DNA of 64,000 nucleotides from Methanobrevibacter thaueri (GCF_015062915.1 NZ_SUTJ01000001.1:192045-256044), one strand, 5' to 3'; numbered from the stretch's first letter, positions 1 to 10,865 are shown. The notes: generated by a model not told the origin, from the sequence alone. Made by a program: numbers and translations.

Positions 1-3000
1 TTGTAAGCGCCGTCACCAGCAAATTTGACTGTTGCGGTGAATTTACCTTTTTTAGTCACTTTAACCTTAATGGTTGCAACACCTTTAGCATTGGTTTTAG
101 CCTTGAAAGTTTTCTTGTTAACTTTAATGGTCACAACTTTCTTAGCTAAAGCTTTACCTTCAGATTTTAAGGTAACTTTAACTTTTTTAGCCTTTTTAAC
201 TTTTAAGGTTGCTTTTTTAGCAGTTAAAGTGGTAGCCTTTTTAACAACAGTGATTTTAACAGTCTCTAAAGAAGACAAGTACTTACCGGTAGTGTCAACA
301 TATGAAATGTAAGCGAATTTAGTTGTAGCGCTTGCATATTTAACAGGCACGTTCACAACACCATTAGCATCGGTAGGACCGATGAACAATGGTTCACCAT
401 CAACTTGAACAACAATCAAATCATTAGCAATAGGATTACCATTTTGATCTTTCAAGGTGATTTTCAAATTACCATTATTACCCGCTTTAATTGTAATAGG
501 ACTTGCAGTAATTGCAGTACCAATCAATTCAACAGGAGTTTCAACATCAAAGACTTTATCACCAGTAGTTTCAACAACAGCAGCTTTAACATTATCAGCT
601 AAAACATTACCTGAAACATTGATAGGAGCGGAAAGGTTTAAATCACCATTTCTGCAGTAGATGCTGAATAAAACAATATTATATGCTTTGGAAGCACCGT
701 TAGCCAAAGTAACATTGTTACCAGTCACATTGATGTTACCTAATGAAGATGGGAAACCGTGAGCTTCATTACCTTGCTCAGCAGCAATCAATACACTATT
801 ATCAAGAGCAACGAAATCATTGTCCACAATGGAAATGTCGTTAGCAGCTTTTTGAATACTGATTACAGGCAATTCAGTCCAAACAATAGTTCCTTCTTCA
901 AAGTAACCACAGTTAATGAACTTGTTGTTTCTAATTACAGAGTTTTTAGTTGAAGATCCACCGAAGTAAATAGAGTAAGTGTTACCAATGAAAGTGTTGT
1001 TTTCCACAATGTTGGATCCACTACCTTGAGCAATGGAAACACCATCAAGAATAGGGCCTTCAAAGGTATTGTTCCTTACAGTAATCTTGGAAGATTGTCT
1101 GTAAATGTTAAGAGACTTGGAACCTTTTTCAACATTAACAGTAGGATCATTAGCAATCACAGTAGTATAACCACCAGTAAACTTGTTGTTTTCAATAACA
1201 ACATCAGTGGAACCTTGAACCACAACCGCACTACCGAAATTGGTAAATGTACAGTCAGAGATTAATCCACCGGTTACACCTCTCATGTTAACTCCCCAAC
1301 CGTTTACAGAACCACCATAAACAAAGATGTTGCTAGGGTTAACATCAACAAAGTCAAATCCTTGGATAGTTACATTGGAACCGGTAATATAGAATAAACC
1401 ATTTCCAACACCGTTACCGATAATACGGGTGTTGTCACCTTTTAATGTAATGTTGTCTTTAGCGATTGTGATACCGTCATCACCAAAGTCAAAACTAGGA
1501 ACAGCAGTTAAATCAATTACAGCACCAGGGTTAGCAGCATCAATAGCAGCTTGAATATCAGCAGCAGTGTTATTTAAAACAGCCACTTCTTCACCCCAAG
1601 CAGTGTACCAAACCACATATTCACGAACACCACTAGCTAAAGTGTTATCATCAACTTTTAATGGTGCAAATAAGTTCAATTCAGTATCATCTCTGCATAA
1701 AACATGGAACAATACAACGGACCTACCATCTACATCAGCAGCCAAATCAACTTGGTTACCTGTTACGTTGATGTTACCTAATGATGATGGGAAACCGTGA
1801 GCTTCGTTACCTTGCTCAGCAGCAATTAAAACACTATTAGTGAGAGCTGTGAAATTATTGTTTTCAATAGCAATATCATTGGAAGCCTTTTGAATGCTGA
1901 TAACAGGCAATTTGTCCCATTCAACATCCCCTTCCTTGAAGTAACCACAATTAATGAACTTATTGTTCCTAATTATAGAGTTTTTAGTGGATGAACCACC
2001 GAAGTAAATAGAGTAAGTGTTACCGATGAAAGTGTTGTTTTCCACAATGTTGGAACCACTACCTTGAGCAATGGAAACACCATCAAGAATAGGGCCTTCA
2101 AAGGTGTTGCCTCTAACAGTGATTTTTGAAGATTGTCTGTAAATGTTAAGAGATTTGGAACCTTTTTCAACATTAACAGTAGGATCATTAGCAATCACAG
2201 TAGTGTAACCACCATTAAAGAAGTTGTCTTCAATTACAACATCAGTGGAACCTTGAACAACAACAGCACTGTTGAAATCAGTGAAATTACAATCTTTAAC
2301 TAAACCGCCTTCAACACTTCTAAAGTTAACACCCCAACCATTAGTGGAACCACCGTAAGTGAAATTATTATTAGGATTGGTGTCAACAAAGTGAATTCCT
2401 TGAATAGTCACATTAGAACCAGTAATATAGAATAAACCATTACCCACACCATGACCCTTAATAACAGTATCACCATTACCTTTCAAAGTAATGTTACTCT
2501 TAGCAATAGTCAAAGAACCATCAACAAAATCATAAACATCATAATCACTTAAATCAATAACATCACCATCACCAGCAGCATCAACCTTAGAAGCAACATC
2601 ATCAATGCCTGGAATAACAGGTTCAGGTTCGTTGATGGTTAAAGTATAAGTTGCAGATAAGATGGTTGAACTACCACTATACATTGAAGCAGTACCTGAT
2701 GAGTCATCAGTAGCGGAAATAGTCAAGGAATAAGGAGTATCCCTACCACTTAATCCAATGAAAGTAGAAGTATCAAAAGTAAATTTACCATTGGTTGTGG
2801 TGGTAGTGGAGTAAGTTTGAATATCTCCGCTTGCATCCTCATAAGTGCATGTTACTGGGAAGTTTCCACCAGTTATTACATCGCTGCCTCCTGCACCATA
2901 TCCATAACGAATCTCACCAGAGATTGTTACACCTGTTCCATCATCGATAGTGGCGCTATCAGTGCCCATATAGACAAATGCACCATTATCAGGCACGGGA

Positions 3001-3188
3001 GTGCTGCCTAATTCGTTTTCAGAATCAACATCTGAAATTTGATCAATATCATCAGTTACAGAAATAATGTCACTATCATCATCAACAGCAAGTTGGTCAT
3101 CAACATCACTAGCAAATGACATTGGTATAGCAATAAGAACAATCATTGCCATCAATAGCAATAGTGACTTCTTTTTGAGACTTGACAT
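1..3188 (-). CDS. Adhesin-like beta-helix surface protein, C-terminus cut by window edge
   Basis: Open reading frame running off the left edge; about 1,062 codons are present. By alignment with its paralogue at 10916-14116 only about 13 C-terminal codons plus the stop are missing. The start is the ATG at 3188 with GGAGG a few bases upstream. An N-terminal signal peptide (MSSLKKKSLLLLMAMIVLIA, ending near SFA) is followed by an acidic Asp/Ser-rich linker, an approximately 130-residue beta-sandwich region, two tandem right-handed beta-helix units rich in NNTF/NNKF turns, an Ig-like domain and the start of a Lys-rich C-terminal Ig-like module. Presumed secreted and cell-wall associated. The N-terminal region differs from the paralogue, while about 930 bp in the middle is identical by eye. 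Function is inferred from family resemblance to methanogen adhesin-like proteins; no ligand can be named. Confidence 0.9.
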   Translation of the reverse strand, partial: MSSLKKKSLLLLMAMIVLIAIPMSFASDVDDQLAVDDDSDIISVTDDIDQISDVDSENELGSTPVPDNGAFVYMGTDSATIDDGTGVTISGEIRYGYGAGGSDVITGGNFPVTCTYEDASGDIQTYSTTTTTNGKFTFDTSTFIGLSGRDTPYSLTISATDDSSGTASMYSGSSTILSATYTLTINEPEPVIPGIDDVASKVDAAGDGDVIDLSDYDVYDFVDGSLTIAKSNITLKGNGDTVIKGHGVGNGLFYITGSNVTIQGIHFVDTNPNNNFTYGGSTNGWGVNFRSVEGGLVKDCNFTDFNSAVVVQGSTDVVIEDNFFNGGYTTVIANDPTVNVEKGSKSLNIYRQSSKITVRGNTFEGPILDGVSIAQGSGSNIVENNTFIGNTYSIYFGGSSTKNSIIRNNKFINCGYFKEGDVEWDKLPVISIQKASNDIAIENNNFTALTNSVLIAAEQGNEAHGFPSSLGNINVTGNQVDLAADVDGRSVVLFHVLCRDDTELNLFAPLKVDDNTLASGVREYVVWYTAWGEEVAVLNNTAADIQAAIDAANPGAVIDLTAVPSFDFGDDGITIAKDNITLKGDNTRIIGNGVGNGLFYITGSNVTIQGFDFVDVNPSNIFVYGGSVNGWGVNMRGVTGGLISDCTFTNFGSAVVVQGSTDVVIENNKFTGGYTTVIANDPTVNVEKGSKSLNIYRQSSKITVRNNTFEGPILDGVSIAQGSGSNIVENNTFIGNTYSIYFGGSSTKNSVIRNNKFINCGYFEEGTIVWTELPVISIQKAANDISIVDNDFVALDNSVLIAAEQGNEAHGFPSSLGNINVTGNNVTLANGASKAYNIVLFSIYCRNGDLNLSAPINVSGNVLADNVKAAVVETTGDKVFDVETPVELIGTAITASPITIKAGNNGNLKITLKDQNGNPIANDLIVVQVDGEPLFIGPTDANGVVNVPVKYASATTKFAYISYVDTTGKYLSSLETVKITVVKKATTLTAKKATLKVKKAKKVKVTLKSEGKALAKKVVTIKVNKKTFKAKTNAKGVATIKVKVTKKGKFTATVKFAGDGAY
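1017..1949 (-). repeat. Copy 1 of ~930-bp identical block shared by two adhesin genes
   Basis: Read by eye, this stretch matches 11972-12904 base for base at a constant offset of 10955; differences begin just outside (near 1016 and at 1950). Both copies are in the same orientation and the same reading frame. Flanking homologous sequence is clearly more diverged, which suggests recent gene conversion or unequal recombination rather than simple descent. Confidence 0.85.
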
Positions 3189-3235
3189 TTATTTTTTCCT
3201 CCTTAATTAATAAATATTAAACTATTATGAGTATG

Positions 3236-3287
3236 AATTCATAACGATAATAATTATATTGCATATAATATATAATTATTACTAAAA
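3236..3287 (-). promoter_or_regulatory. Promoter of the 1-3188 adhesin gene
   Basis: On the minus strand an A/T-rich BRE/TATA-like stretch (TTTTAGTAATAATTATATA) lies at about 3269-3287, followed by TATCGTTATGAAT at 3235-3247. The same two elements occur upstream of the paralogue at 14151-14202. Predicted transcription start is near 3245, giving a 5' leader of about 55 nt. No other feature is seen in the gap up to 3481. Confidence 0.55.
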
Positions 3288-3481
3288 TATTTTATAGATA
3301 TATAATCAATTAAATAACAAATTAAACAATTTTAAAAGATTATTTTTAAAATTAAATATTATTTATTTAGAAAAATTAAAAATAAGTGAAAATAAATTAT
3401 AATAAAAGAAAATTAGGATTATCGAATTATAAATTACTATCATCACGTGAAATAAAAAAAAATATTGGAGTTAATGTTAAA

Positions 3482-6400
3482 CTATTTTTTAACAATAACT
3501 CTTTTTTGAACAGTGTTTTTAATATAAGTAACTTTGAATGCGTACTTTTTACCTGCTTTAAGTTTTTTAATCACATTCTTTTTAATCATAAAGGTAGCTA
3601 TTCCTTTTTTATTGGTTTTAGCCTTGTATGTTTTTCCCTTAAATTTCAAAGTGATTTTTTTACTTTTAATTGCCTTTCCCTTAGAAGTTTTTAAAGTTAC
3701 TTTTATTTTAAAGGTTTTTGCAGACTTTTTCACTTTAACATTGGATGTCTTGATAACCTGTTTTACTGTTAGTTTATTGGTCGTCTTATATCCTTTGTAT
3801 TCGGCAGTTATAGTGTATGTTTTTGGAACAGAAACAATTTTTAATGATGCATATCCATTCTTATCAGTTTTGGAAGTGTATTTCACTTTATTGATATAGA
3901 ATGTTACAGTTTGTCCGGCTCCAACATAACGACCATCATCACCTATGATGCGAACTTTAAAGCTTGACCCATCGGCGTAATCCATTACCAGATTTTTATT
4001 ATCAACTATTCTTTTTGAAATTGTGAATTTTTTGGTGATTGATTCATTGCTGATTGGATTTGTCAATTCGATTGAGTATGTGCCCACTGCCAATTTTTTA
4101 TTAAGCTTAACAATTCCATTTGCATCACTAATTAGTGAATATTCTTTTCCATTCACTTTAAATATTATAATAGAATCGTTTAAAGGCTTACTGTCAACAT
4201 TCAATAATCCAAATTCATAATCGCATCCACTGTTATATCCTCTGGTCATGTCGTTTGCATGAATGGTTGACAATACTTTAATTATTGCACTTGATTGAGC
4301 GGCAAGATAATTTTCATTCCCATCAAACCTGACCACTGCGCTGTAACTTCCTAACGGCAGACAATACTCAATGGAGGCAGCACCATTATCATCAGTTGTC
4401 AGCTGATGGTTTTCATTGTTTAAAGTGATTATAATACCAGCATTTTTAAGGACATTACCTTCACAGTCTTTCAGTAAAACTGTGAAATTATCTATAACGG
4501 AGTAATATACATATTTATCGGAAACCTCAAGAACTGTTGATTTTTTAACCACATTTAATGTGGCTTTTCCAACAATTACCACATATCTCCTGCTTCCAGT
4601 ATAATTGGCGCCGATTTCATATGTGCCTTCCTTATCAAACACATAATCAATGCTTGCAATTCCTTCAAGGGATGTTGCATGAATCTCCTCACCATTTACT
4701 TTAAACACGACCTCTCCACCGGTGATTGGGTTTGCCATATCATCGCTTACAAAAGCAGAGATTGTTGTCAAGTCATTCTTATAAACGGTGTGTGTAGTGT
4801 TATTTAAAATGTTTATATAGATATTCCCCGCCCTATTATCATTATAGATATAAGAACCGTTTGATGCTGTTCCGTTTGACATTATATTGTAGAATAAAGA
4901 GGTTATTCCCTTATTATAGATTACTCCTCCGATATTTGCAGCACTGTTTGAGAATATATTGTATTGTATATCAATATAATCATCTGTTCCTTCTGTATAA
5001 ATGGATCCGCCCTTGTCGGTTGCAGAGTTGTTATAGAACTCACAATGCTCAACCAATAAAGAAGCATAATAATTGTAGATTGCACCACCGTTTACCGCAT
5101 GATTTCCCTCAAAATAACAGTTGCTTATGACAGAACCTGCTTGAGCTAAAGAAATGGCACCACCAGTAGTGGCAGTGTTGTTGATAAATCTGGAATTATA
5201 AACATTTATCTCATTATCATTCAGATATGACATTGAAATTCCAATTGCCCCTGCAGTATTGTTTATGAATGTGCAGTTGTCAACGTTAAATCCTGATCCC
5301 CTGCTTGTTACATAAAGACAAGGCAATCCCCCATTATCCTTAAAACTGCAATCCTTAAAGTTCATTTTTGCGTAATCATAAATCATTACTGGCTTTGAAC
5401 TATTTTCAAACCTGCATTTTTCAAAATCAACTTTCGCTTGTTGACATCTGACTGCAGATTCGGTATTACCAAATTTATAAACCTCCACTCCATCAATTAC
5501 AGTTTTGTAGTATCCATTATTTGCAAAGTAACAATTATACAAGTAAGCATATGCATTGTATCCTGAAATGTGTATTGCTCCATTGGTATATTGCGGACCA
5601 ACAACACCTATATTTGTAAAGTTTGAATCGTAAACATACAGTTTTCCAGGATTTGAAATGCCAATGAACTCCGCAAAGTTATTTCCTTTAGGAACATTAG
5701 CAAATGAACAATTTCTGACTGTTAGAATTCCGGAACTTCGAATCGCTCCAAGTTCACTGCCTGAAGTGTGCAGTCCATTTTCAAAATTAATTCCAATGAG
5801 ATTAATTACTGTCTTTGACCCGAAACCAAATATCAAATATGATTTGGTCCTGTCAATCACAACTTTACCATTATAAGAAGAGATTGTTAGATTCCTATTG
5901 TTAATGTAATTCAATCCGACATAAGTGTTATTGTAAAACAGGTTCTTACAGACTACAGTGACATCATAAGTACCTTTTAGAAGATATATTGTTGCACCAG
6001 ATTCCTTTGCACGGGTTATTGCTTTTTCAATTGATAAAAATGGATTATTGATGCTTCCGTCACCGTTTTCATCATCTCCGTCCACTGCAAGGAAAATCTC
6101 TGTTAATGGAATTTCATATTCAAAGACTGTTTTCAATGTCTCATTATCCGCTGAGATCATGACTGTAGCGTTGTCGGTAATCTCTGAAATTCTATTTACA
6201 ATTGAATAAGCATTTTGTTTGTTTAAAATAACATGATAAGCATCTAAATTACCAGTATTGGTTGTTATTTGAAGCACCAATTCAGGTAGATACTCATTTA
6301 CAGTGTTGTTAAGGTTATCAGTTAACCAGACACTGAATGCTGATTGCCATTCTGTTCTTAAAACCTGTTTTTCCTGGCTTTGGGATAAAATAAACCAGGA

Positions 6401-8206
6401 GTCGCTTACTATTTCATTACCTAATGATAAGTAATCAGTATATGAACTTCCTTTATTGGATCCCCACCAGTTATTGTTTGCAACAACAGTGCCTAAATTA
6501 TTAAATAAATATCCATATTCATCTATGGATTTGATTAATGCGTCATTATTGACAATATGTGAATATTCAATGTTTAAACTTGCATCCATTCCCACATTCG
6601 CAATGACTGCACCTGTTTCGAGCAGTGTGTTGTTTCTTAATATGAGATTTTTCAGAGTTAAGTTTGAATTTGAACCAACATCAAATAATGGGTTGTGTTG
6701 AGAGTGAGAGTTTAGTATTGTTAAATTAGTGATGTTTACATTAATATTATCATTAAGCACTAAAAAACCATTATTTGAAGTGATTGACACATAATCTGTT
6801 TTGTATGGAGTTGCATATGCTGAAACGGACATGTCACATGCCAATGTGTATGACTGTGGAAATGCATAATCCCCTTCAAACAGAACTATTTTGTTTACTG
6901 CACCATTATTGACGGCATCAATCGCGTCACTTAATGAATAAGGATTGTTAAATGACCCATCACCTTCGCCGTCCTGCGCATTAGCAGAGACGTATTGAGG
7001 GGATGGTAAAATGTTCAAAGTCACATTGACAATGAAATCACCCATTTGAGCAGTGACCAGCACTTCACCAAGTTCAGAAGTTGTAAAGACAGAACTTGCC
7101 TTATTATTGGTCAAAATGACTTTTTTATCACTTAAATTGCCTGAGGAGGATGTGAATGTTATAGGAATTTCAGGAATATAAATGCGTGATGAAAAATCCG
7201 CTCCTCCGCTGGTAATCAATTTTGCAGTCAAAATAACCTGGTCATCAACAGTTGGATTGACATTGTCAGCAACGATAACCAGTCTTGAACTTGTAACATC
7301 ATATCCATTATAGTTAACTATCTTATTTATGCCTTCATTAGTTCCCCAGAAGTTTTCAGCTATCAATCCGTCCCGGTTGCTTGTTGCATAAACTGCATAA
7401 TTGGAATTTCCAAGGGCTATGCAATATTGCATTGATAAGAAACTGAATGTATTGGACCCGCCAAAATAGATGCTCCCTTGTTTTGCAGTGTTATTCAGGA
7501 ATATGCAGCTAGTTACATATAACTTATCTGACATGGAAAACATTTTTTCGTTACGGCCTTCATAGAATACTCCACCATTATTTGTTGCAGTGTTGTTTAT
7601 GAATGTGCAGTTGTAAAATGACCCGTAATATTGATTATAATTCTGGAAGTCGACAACACCACCATTTTGAGCATTACCGTTAATGAAGGTTATGCCATTG
7701 AAACTGAATGAACAGTCCGCAGTTAATTTTAGAATTCCACAGTTATTTTGTCCGTCAATAACTGGTTTTCCACCATCATATGAAGTGAAAGTTAAATCCT
7801 TACCTAATGATAGGGTGGAAGTGATTTTAAAGGTTGCATTGGCAAGATATATTGTTTTACCATTTGTTGCAACATAAATTGCCTTGTCAATTGATTTGTA
7901 TGGGCTGTAGTAAGACCCGTCACCTAAATTACTTCCTGATGGAGAAACATATATTCCATTTGAATCCGGTTGATATTCGTCTCCAAGAGGGGAATCTCCA
8001 CCTTCACTTAATAATATATCATATTCATTTTCAACATCATCGTTTAAACTTATTGTATCATTATCAACTTCAACGCTTAACTGTACAGTCCCGTTATAAG
8101 CATTTAAGTTTGTAGAGTCGCTGTCAATTGCAAATGAACATGTCATAACGCTTGAAAGCAACAATATGCACAGCAAGCAAAAAATAATATTTTTGTTATA
8201 ATTCAT
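3482..8206 (-). CDS. Giant adhesin-like protein: three beta-helix units plus Ig-like tail
   Basis: Predicted 1,574-residue secreted protein. I place the start at the ATG at 8206 (MNYNKNIIFCLLCILLL) because GAGG lies 8-9 nt upstream; an in-frame upstream ATG at 8251 would put 15 non-hydrophobic residues before the signal peptide. After the signal peptide come three pectate-lyase-like beta-helix blocks, each opened by a header of the type VSPSGSNLGDGS, VSANAQDGEGDGS and AVDGDDENGDGS followed by a P-x-x-S/I-I-x-x-A-I segment. They are rich in FINNTA/GGAIY repeats (Asn ladders, Gly-Gly turns). The last approximately 450 residues are Ig-like domains ending in a Lys-rich module (motifs TRGYNS, NKNLVMDY, KTDKNGYAS, KTNKKGIA). 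No membrane anchor is present. Likely wall-bound through the cationic tail. The ligand is unknown. Confidence 0.92.
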   Translation of the reverse strand: MNYNKNIIFCLLCILLLSSVMTCSFAIDSDSTNLNAYNGTVQLSVEVDNDTISLNDDVENEYDILLSEGGDSPLGDEYQPDSNGIYVSPSGSNLGDGSYYSPYKSIDKAIYVATNGKTIYLANATFKITSTLSLGKDLTFTSYDGGKPVIDGQNNCGILKLTADCSFSFNGITFINGNAQNGGVVDFQNYNQYYGSFYNCTFINNTATNNGGVFYEGRNEKMFSMSDKLYVTSCIFLNNTAKQGSIYFGGSNTFSFLSMQYCIALGNSNYAVYATSNRDGLIAENFWGTNEGINKIVNYNGYDVTSSRLVIVADNVNPTVDDQVILTAKLITSGGADFSSRIYIPEIPITFTSSSGNLSDKKVILTNNKASSVFTTSELGEVLVTAQMGDFIVNVTLNILPSPQYVSANAQDGEGDGSFNNPYSLSDAIDAVNNGAVNKIVLFEGDYAFPQSYTLACDMSVSAYATPYKTDYVSITSNNGFLVLNDNINVNITNLTILNSHSQHNPLFDVGSNSNLTLKNLILRNNTLLETGAVIANVGMDASLNIEYSHIVNNDALIKSIDEYGYLFNNLGTVVANNNWWGSNKGSSYTDYLSLGNEIVSDSWFILSQSQEKQVLRTEWQSAFSVWLTDNLNNTVNEYLPELVLQITTNTGNLDAYHVILNKQNAYSIVNRISEITDNATVMISADNETLKTVFEYEIPLTEIFLAVDGDDENGDGSINNPFLSIEKAITRAKESGATIYLLKGTYDVTVVCKNLFYNNTYVGLNYINNRNLTISSYNGKVVIDRTKSYLIFGFGSKTVINLIGINFENGLHTSGSELGAIRSSGILTVRNCSFANVPKGNNFAEFIGISNPGKLYVYDSNFTNIGVVGPQYTNGAIHISGYNAYAYLYNCYFANNGYYKTVIDGVEVYKFGNTESAVRCQQAKVDFEKCRFENSSKPVMIYDYAKMNFKDCSFKDNGGLPCLYVTSRGSGFNVDNCTFINNTAGAIGISMSYLNDNEINVYNSRFINNTATTGGAISLAQAGSVISNCYFEGNHAVNGGAIYNYYASLLVEHCEFYNNSATDKGGSIYTEGTDDYIDIQYNIFSNSAANIGGVIYNKGITSLFYNIMSNGTASNGSYIYNDNRAGNIYINILNNTTHTVYKNDLTTISAFVSDDMANPITGGEVVFKVNGEEIHATSLEGIASIDYVFDKEGTYEIGANYTGSRRYVVIVGKATLNVVKKSTVLEVSDKYVYYSVIDNFTVLLKDCEGNVLKNAGIIITLNNENHQLTTDDNGAASIEYCLPLGSYSAVVRFDGNENYLAAQSSAIIKVLSTIHANDMTRGYNSGCDYEFGLLNVDSKPLNDSIIIFKVNGKEYSLISDANGIVKLNKKLAVGTYSIELTNPISNESITKKFTISKRIVDNKNLVMDYADGSSFKVRIIGDDGRYVGAGQTVTFYINKVKYTSKTDKNGYASLKIVSVPKTYTITAEYKGYKTTNKLTVKQVIKTSNVKVKKSAKTFKIKVTLKTSKGKAIKSKKITLKFKGKTYKAKTNKKGIATFMIKKNVIKKLKAGKKYAFKVTYIKNTVQKRVIVKK

Positions 8207-8421
8207 CACTTTAAACCTCACTATTATATCGATATAACATTGATTACACATATTTTTTAAAATAAGTTTTTATATATTTTTTTATTATAACTATTGCTAT
8301 AAATTCATATATATTTGAATAATATTCCTCCAAATACAATTTAAACAATAATAATATAAAATATAAAATTTATAAAGTATTATATGATTAATTTTCAATA
8401 ATTAATTTGTTATAAATCGGA

Positions 8422-10698
8422 TTGAAAGGAGGTGAAAATATAAATAAACGATGGTTAAATATTGCTTTTATTTTAATACTTTTCATATCATGCATTAATG
8501 TAATCCATGCCGAAGAAAATTGCACAAATCAAACGGACGGTAACCTGCTTTCCCAAATCGATAATCAAAGTGTTTATGAACGAAGTTCAGATGATTTGCT
8601 AACTGCAAAGCAAGGCACATATATTGATGCTCCTGATGAAGTTGAATATGATGTAATCGGGAAGAATTTTGACGTCACATTGCTAAGCAAGGAAAATAAA
8701 GCTATCCCCAATGCCAAAATCATCATTTCAATAGATGGCGAAAGCCATGAATTGAAAACAGATTCAAACGGTAAAGCATCCCTGCAAATTCGATTGGATG
8801 ATGGGCAATACAAGGTTACAACACAGTTTCAAGGAAATTCTCAGTACAACCCATGCTCAAAACAGACCTTGCTTTATCTGAACAACACAAAAGTCATTGG
8901 TGAAAACTTAACCAACGATGAAATCCAGGCAATCCTGGACAATGCAAAAGCAAACAATGTAATATTATTCAAGGGAGATTTGTATGAGAATGTGAACTTG
9001 ATAATTGATAAGAGATTAACATTGATAGGCAATGGCAACACTGTCATTAAATCCAACATTAAAGAGGCAATTTTTGAAATAAATGGCAAGAACAGTTCAC
9101 TGTCTTCAATTTCAGGTTTTAATCTGGATTCAGATGGCGATGCAATAAAAGTTAAAAATTCCGATTACGTTACCATAAACAACAATAAGATTGCTTCAAA
9201 AGGAAATGGAATTGTTGCCGAAAATGTGAGATACCTTGAGATTGACAGCAATGAAATCAACAACAATGCAGCTAACGGAATCGTGCTTGCATTTGCAGAT
9301 GATTGCAATGTCATCAATAACAAAATTTATTCAAATCAAGAAAATGGAATTGCACTTTCCAAATCTAATAACATTTACATCTATTACAATAACATCAACA
9401 AGAACAAAAAGAATGGTATTTACGCTTCAGACGAAATTGATGGTGTTTATTACGGAGATGTTGCAACTAATTTACATATTGGAAACAATGAAATCAACAA
9501 CAATGCCAAAAATGGAGTAGAATTTGAAAAAGTTGGCCAAAATGTAGTGATTGACTCAAATACAATCAACAGCAATTCATTTGACGGGATATACATATCA
9601 AAAGCATCAAATAATGTTACCATAACCTCAAATATCATCAACACCAATCTTGAAAATGGAATTTCCATATCAGATATTGGAAGCAACAGCATATTCTATA
9701 ATCTTATTTCCTATAATTCAGGCAGTGGAATTAAGTTTAATTATGACTATGTTCTTCCAAAAGGTCAGGACATTCGCTTTAACGTAATCATACACAATCC
9801 TCAAAACGAGATTGATGCAAGTGAAACCATATATGACCATGTGATTAACAGGTTGGATATCGGTGAAAACTGGTACGGAGGAGTTTTGAATTTATGTCCA
9901 AAGGTCAGAACCAGCAATATCAACATCACTATCAAGCAAATGGATGTTTATTTATTTAATGTGACTTTTTACAATTCAGACGACGAAATTGTTAGTCAAC
10001 TCCCATCAAGAATCGTTACTCATAAGGTTAATAATGGAAGATCAAAAAGCTTTGTGCTGTACAACGGAACCGGAACTTTTGAAAGGGATGCCTCTGATGG
10101 AAATATCATCTATGTTTCAGTTGACATGTCCACATATTCCATTGTCTACAAGTCAGATGATCCGAGTTTCCTGCATCTGGAATATCCTCCATACAGCCCT
10201 TATATAAGGCCTATTGAGGATGTCGGAAAACCTTATCCTAATCTGCCAAGACCGGGACTTCTAGAAGATATCACAGATGATAAACCTGGTGACGGAGGAA
10301 ATGATGATAATACTGGAGGCAACGGCGGATTAATTCCTGGAAATGGAAATGGTGGAACATCCAATGGCAATGGAATTTCTGGCAATGGAAATGGCAACGG
10401 TCAAGGAGCTACAACACAATCTGGAAATACCCATCAAAAGACAACATCTGGAAATGGAACCTCAATGCAGGAATCAGGTTCAAACAGCAATCCATCAAAT
10501 AATGTTGGACCAACTTCAAATGCTCCAAGTGCAGGTGAAGGTCAAGCCGCTGGAAATCCAAGTGTTGTTAAAAAAATTATTATTGATGAAGAAGATATCA
10601 TAAGAGTTACTGGAATATCATTGATATTGCTATTGATTCTTTTAACAATTGCATTTTATTATCGTGATGATATTAAGGAAATGCAATCAAAAATATAA
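8422..10698 (+). CDS. Membrane-anchored beta-helix adhesin-like protein
   Basis: About 750 residues. The signal peptide (NIAFILILFISCINVIHA) is followed by an Ig-like/carboxypeptidase-regulatory-like domain (about 50-150, motif DSNGKASLQIRLDDG), then a NosD-type parallel beta-helix with repeated N-x-I-x-x-N-x-x-NGI units (about 165-460), a Gly/Asn/Ser-rich low-complexity spacer (about 610-710), and one C-terminal transmembrane helix ISLILLLILLTIAFYY with a short charged tail. It would be anchored in the membrane and project through the wall. Its paralogue at 29107-31224 has the same plan. Start: the only conventional in-frame start is TTG at 8422, but the strong Shine-Dalgarno lies after it (8428-8435) and points to ATA at 8440, which aligns with the ATG of the paralogue. 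I give the TTG coordinate conservatively. Confidence 0.88.
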   Translation: MKGGENINKRWLNIAFILILFISCINVIHAEENCTNQTDGNLLSQIDNQSVYERSSDDLLTAKQGTYIDAPDEVEYDVIGKNFDVTLLSKENKAIPNAKIIISIDGESHELKTDSNGKASLQIRLDDGQYKVTTQFQGNSQYNPCSKQTLLYLNNTKVIGENLTNDEIQAILDNAKANNVILFKGDLYENVNLIIDKRLTLIGNGNTVIKSNIKEAIFEINGKNSSLSSISGFNLDSDGDAIKVKNSDYVTINNNKIASKGNGIVAENVRYLEIDSNEINNNAANGIVLAFADDCNVINNKIYSNQENGIALSKSNNIYIYYNNINKNKKNGIYASDEIDGVYYGDVATNLHIGNNEINNNAKNGVEFEKVGQNVVIDSNTINSNSFDGIYISKASNNVTITSNIINTNLENGISISDIGSNSIFYNLISYNSGSGIKFNYDYVLPKGQDIRFNVIIHNPQNEIDASETIYDHVINRLDIGENWYGGVLNLCPKVRTSNINITIKQMDVYLFNVTFYNSDDEIVSQLPSRIVTHKVNNGRSKSFVLYNGTGTFERDASDGNIIYVSVDMSTYSIVYKSDDPSFLHLEYPPYSPYIRPIEDVGKPYPNLPRPGLLEDITDDKPGDGGNDDNTGGNGGLIPGNGNGGTSNGNGISGNGNGNGQGATTQSGNTHQKTTSGNGTSMQESGSNSNPSNNVGPTSNAPSAGEGQAAGNPSVVKKIIIDEEDIIRVTGISLILLLILLTIAFYYRDDIKEMQSKI
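8428..8442 (+). promoter_or_regulatory. Ribosome binding site positioned on an ATA codon
   Basis: GGAGGTGA at 8428-8435 is followed by AAAT and then ATA at 8440-8442. The paralogue at 31224 has GGAGGTGA, AAC, then ATG. The spacing suggests initiation at AUA. The only ATG nearby (8451) is out of frame. Confidence 0.55.
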
Positions 10699-10865
10699 TT
10701 TCTTCTTTATTTCTCTTTTTATAATATTGTCGATGAAGTAAATATAACTTTTAATCGATAAATATCATTTTAATAAACAATTACTTATTAATAATTAATT
10801 CATTTGTCTAACATTAGTATTCTAAAAAAAGAATGTTACAAAAAAGTTTAAAAATGAATGAAATA

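Noticed and set aside
1026-1265. Plus-strand open frame identical to the one at 11981-12220
   Set aside because: Antisense shadow of the two paralogous minus-strand adhesin genes. The identity comes from the duplicated block; there is no ribosome site and the composition is low in complexity.
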